Below, piece by piece: positions 31,174 to 32,474 of a stretch of DNA of 32,474 bases. The stretch lies in contig JAKQKW010000468.1 of the NCBI GenBank assembly GCA_029560455.1, forward strand, positions 1 through 32,474. Direction: 5' to 3'. A program made the position numbers and the translations under genes. The notes under the pieces were generated by a model. That model ran no database searches. It was not told the origin of the DNA and saw only the letters and a program-made list of their open reading frames with translations. Positions within the stretch are counted from its first letter, which is position 1. Each line of letters begins with the position of its first letter. The DNA is from Candidatus Rifleibacteriota bacterium (GTDB taxonomy: Bacteria; Riflebacteria; Ozemobacteria; Ozemobacterales; Ozemobacteraceae).

Positions 31174-32369
31174 GCAATCAGAATTTTATGGCGAGCCTGC
31201 TTGATGGTGTTGAGGTTGAGTGGAAGTCCTTAAAGGAAGTTGCCACGGTTACAATTGGAGAGTTTGTTCATAAAAATAACCAAGACCCATCCGCCCAATT
31301 TCCAGTTTACAACGGCGGAACGTCACCTACGGGTTATTACCATAAGTATAATAATACAGGAAATAAAATAATCGTAAGCGCTAGAGGTGCAAATGCCGGA
31401 TTCGTCAATAGAATATCTACGCCTTATTGGGCTGGAAATAGCTGCTATTCAATTGGCATCAAAGAGGCAACAGAGCTGAACTGGGAGTTTGTTTTTTTCT
31501 TCTTAAAAAACTCTGAAAACAGGCTTATTGGTAATCAGCAAAAAGGGGGCATACCTGCTGTCTCTAAAACACAAATTGACATGTTTCAAATCCCCATCCC
31601 ACCAGTCAATATCCAAGAAAAAATCGTTCGCATTCTGAACGCATTCACCGAGCTTACAGCCGAGCTTACAGCCGAGCTTACAGCCGAGCTTACAGCCCGC
31701 AAAAAGCAATACGCATACTACCGCGACCAACTCCTGACCTTTGAAGATGGGCAAGTGGAATGGAAAACATTGGGTGATATATCATTAAAGGTTTCGTCTG
31801 GTGGCACTCCTTTATCAACGCGAGCAGACTATTACGGTGGGGATATTCCGTGGTTGCGAACACAAGAAGTTCTGTTCAACGATATCGTTGATACAGAAAT
31901 AAAAATAACCAAACTTGGGCTTGAAAATTCTTCAGCAAAATGGATTTCAGCTAATTGCGTTATTGTCGCAATTTCAGGAGCTACTGCTGCACGTTCTGCT
32001 ATAAACAAAATTCCACTGACTACAAATCAGCACTGTTGTAATTTGGAAATTAACCCAGAATGTGCGAATTACAGATATGTATTTCATTGGGTTGGCAAAG
32101 AGCACGATAAGCTTAAAGCACTTGGGCAGGGTGCTCGTGCAGACTTAAATTCTGGAATTATCAAGAATTACCCAATTCCCATACCGTTTCCGACTGATCC
32201 TGCCAAATCACTTGCAGAACAAGCTCGCATCGTCTCCATCTTAGATAAATTCGATGCCTTAACTAACTCCATCAGCGAAGGTTTGCCGCGAGAAATCGAA
32301 TTGCGGCAAAAGCAGTATGAATATTACCGCGATATGCTGCTGACTTTTCCGAAAGCAGCGGAGGAATAG
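31170..32369 (+). CDS. hsdS: Type I restriction-modification specificity subunit HsdS
   Basis: A 399-residue DNA-specificity subunit with two target-recognition domains (about 15-145 and 195-330). Each is followed by a conserved helical spacer: IPPVNIQEKIVRILNAFTEL with RKKQYAYYRDQLLTF after the first, and EQARIVSILDKFDALTNSI with RQKQYEYYRDMLLTF after the second. The central spacer contains four exact ELTA units (residues 161-176), encoded by the repeat at 31650-31697. In EcoR124-type enzymes, two versus three TAEL units set the distance between the half-sites, so four units predict an even longer spacing or relaxed recognition. The second recognition domain is more AT-rich than hsdM, as expected for exchanged specificity segments. 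It overlaps the KilA-N gene by ATGA and is probably followed by hsdR outside the window. Confidence 0.95.
   Translation: MSNQNFMASLLDGVEVEWKSLKEVATVTIGEFVHKNNQDPSAQFPVYNGGTSPTGYYHKYNNTGNKIIVSARGANAGFVNRISTPYWAGNSCYSIGIKEATELNWEFVFFFLKNSENRLIGNQQKGGIPAVSKTQIDMFQIPIPPVNIQEKIVRILNAFTELTAELTAELTAELTARKKQYAYYRDQLLTFEDGQVEWKTLGDISLKVSSGGTPLSTRADYYGGDIPWLRTQEVLFNDIVDTEIKITKLGLENSSAKWISANCVIVAISGATAARSAINKIPLTTNQHCCNLEINPECANYRYVFHWVGKEHDKLKALGQGARADLNSGIIKNYPIPIPFPTDPAKSLAEQARIVSILDKFDALTNSISEGLPREIELRQKQYEYYRDMLLTFPKAAEE
31650..31697 (+). repeat. Four exact 12-bp tandem repeats in hsdS
   Basis: GAGCTTACAGCC occurs four times without mismatch at 31650, 31662, 31674 and 31686. Each unit adds four residues in frame (ELTA), so copy changes alter the protein length without breaking it. 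Confidence 0.97.
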
Positions 32370-32465
32370 CATCAAGACATTAACACTTGCCGGTAAATGC
32401 AGTTTACACTACGTATCGCTTTAAGCAGTTAGAAAGCCAGAGAACATACACTTTAGAGGCAAAAT

Positions 32466-32474
32466 ATGGTTGAA
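32466..32474 (+). CDS. First codons of the next gene, possibly hsdR
   Basis: ATG at 32466 follows AGAGG (32455-32459) by 6 bp, a good ribosome site. The three codons that fit in the window are Met-Val-Glu and run off the right edge. A restriction subunit gene (hsdR) usually completes a type I locus, and none is elsewhere in the window, so it is the expected product. The 96 bp between hsdS and this start hold no other feature I can name. Confidence 0.3.

Overview
The window is an ordinary bacterial chromosome segment, densely coding and using the standard bacterial code. It has purine-rich Shine-Dalgarno sites (AAGGAGG or GGAGG) and several near-consensus sigma-70 promoters of the form TTGACA, 17 bp, TATAAT. 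Lipoprotein-free signal peptides, HtrA, a type IV-pilin-like pair, LysM and HD-GYP proteins suggest a diderm, secretion-rich heterotroph. I cannot place it by sequence recall. The mix of many prepilin-like and extracytoplasmic-function (ECF) sigma / anti-sigma modules with TPR and PQQ-propeller proteins would fit an uncultured phylum such as Riflebacteria, but that is a guess.

Left third (1-9391, all + strand). After the tail of an unknown gene come two parallel ECF sigma / zinc anti-sigma modules. The first (306-3344) is a five-gene run: sigma, anti-sigma, two prepilin-like proteins and a LysM protein, closed by a strong terminator. A secreted M14 zinc carboxypeptidase with its own promoter follows. 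The second run (5047-9391) is an HD-GYP protein, a small secreted protein, an ECF sigma, an anti-sigma and an HtrA/Do protease, with gaps of 3 bp or 4-bp overlaps. It looks like an envelope-stress unit.

Middle (9482-18363). This part holds a PtsN-like EIIA, a secreted metal-ribbon protein, aconitase, a fumarylacetoacetate-hydrolase-family enzyme and an SH3/TPR secreted protein. A five-helix membrane protein with a PQQ-type propeller lies on the minus strand. Divergent from it is a HATPase-GAF-GAF-GGDEF protein whose GGDEF domain has lost key residues.

Minus-strand block (18431-24886). It contains a secreted subtilase-fold protein lacking two of three catalytic residues and apparently started at CTG, and a secreted protein of unknown function directly upstream of it. 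Next is a 923-residue regulator combining an AbiEi-like N-terminus, TPRs and an OmpR/SARP-like winged helix, with an inverted repeat around an extended -10 in front of it. Threonine synthase ends the block.

Right end (25323-32474). A TlpA/ResA-like thioredoxin and a YqaA/DedA-type membrane protein are followed by a probable accessory region. That region has a 74-residue protein coupled to a metallophosphoesterase, a Cys-rich zinc protein, and a type IC restriction-modification locus (hsdM, KilA-N gene, hsdS, and the first codons of a further gene, probably hsdR). hsdS carries four exact 12-bp TAEL-type repeats, and the KilA-N gene contains a perfect 32-bp palindrome.
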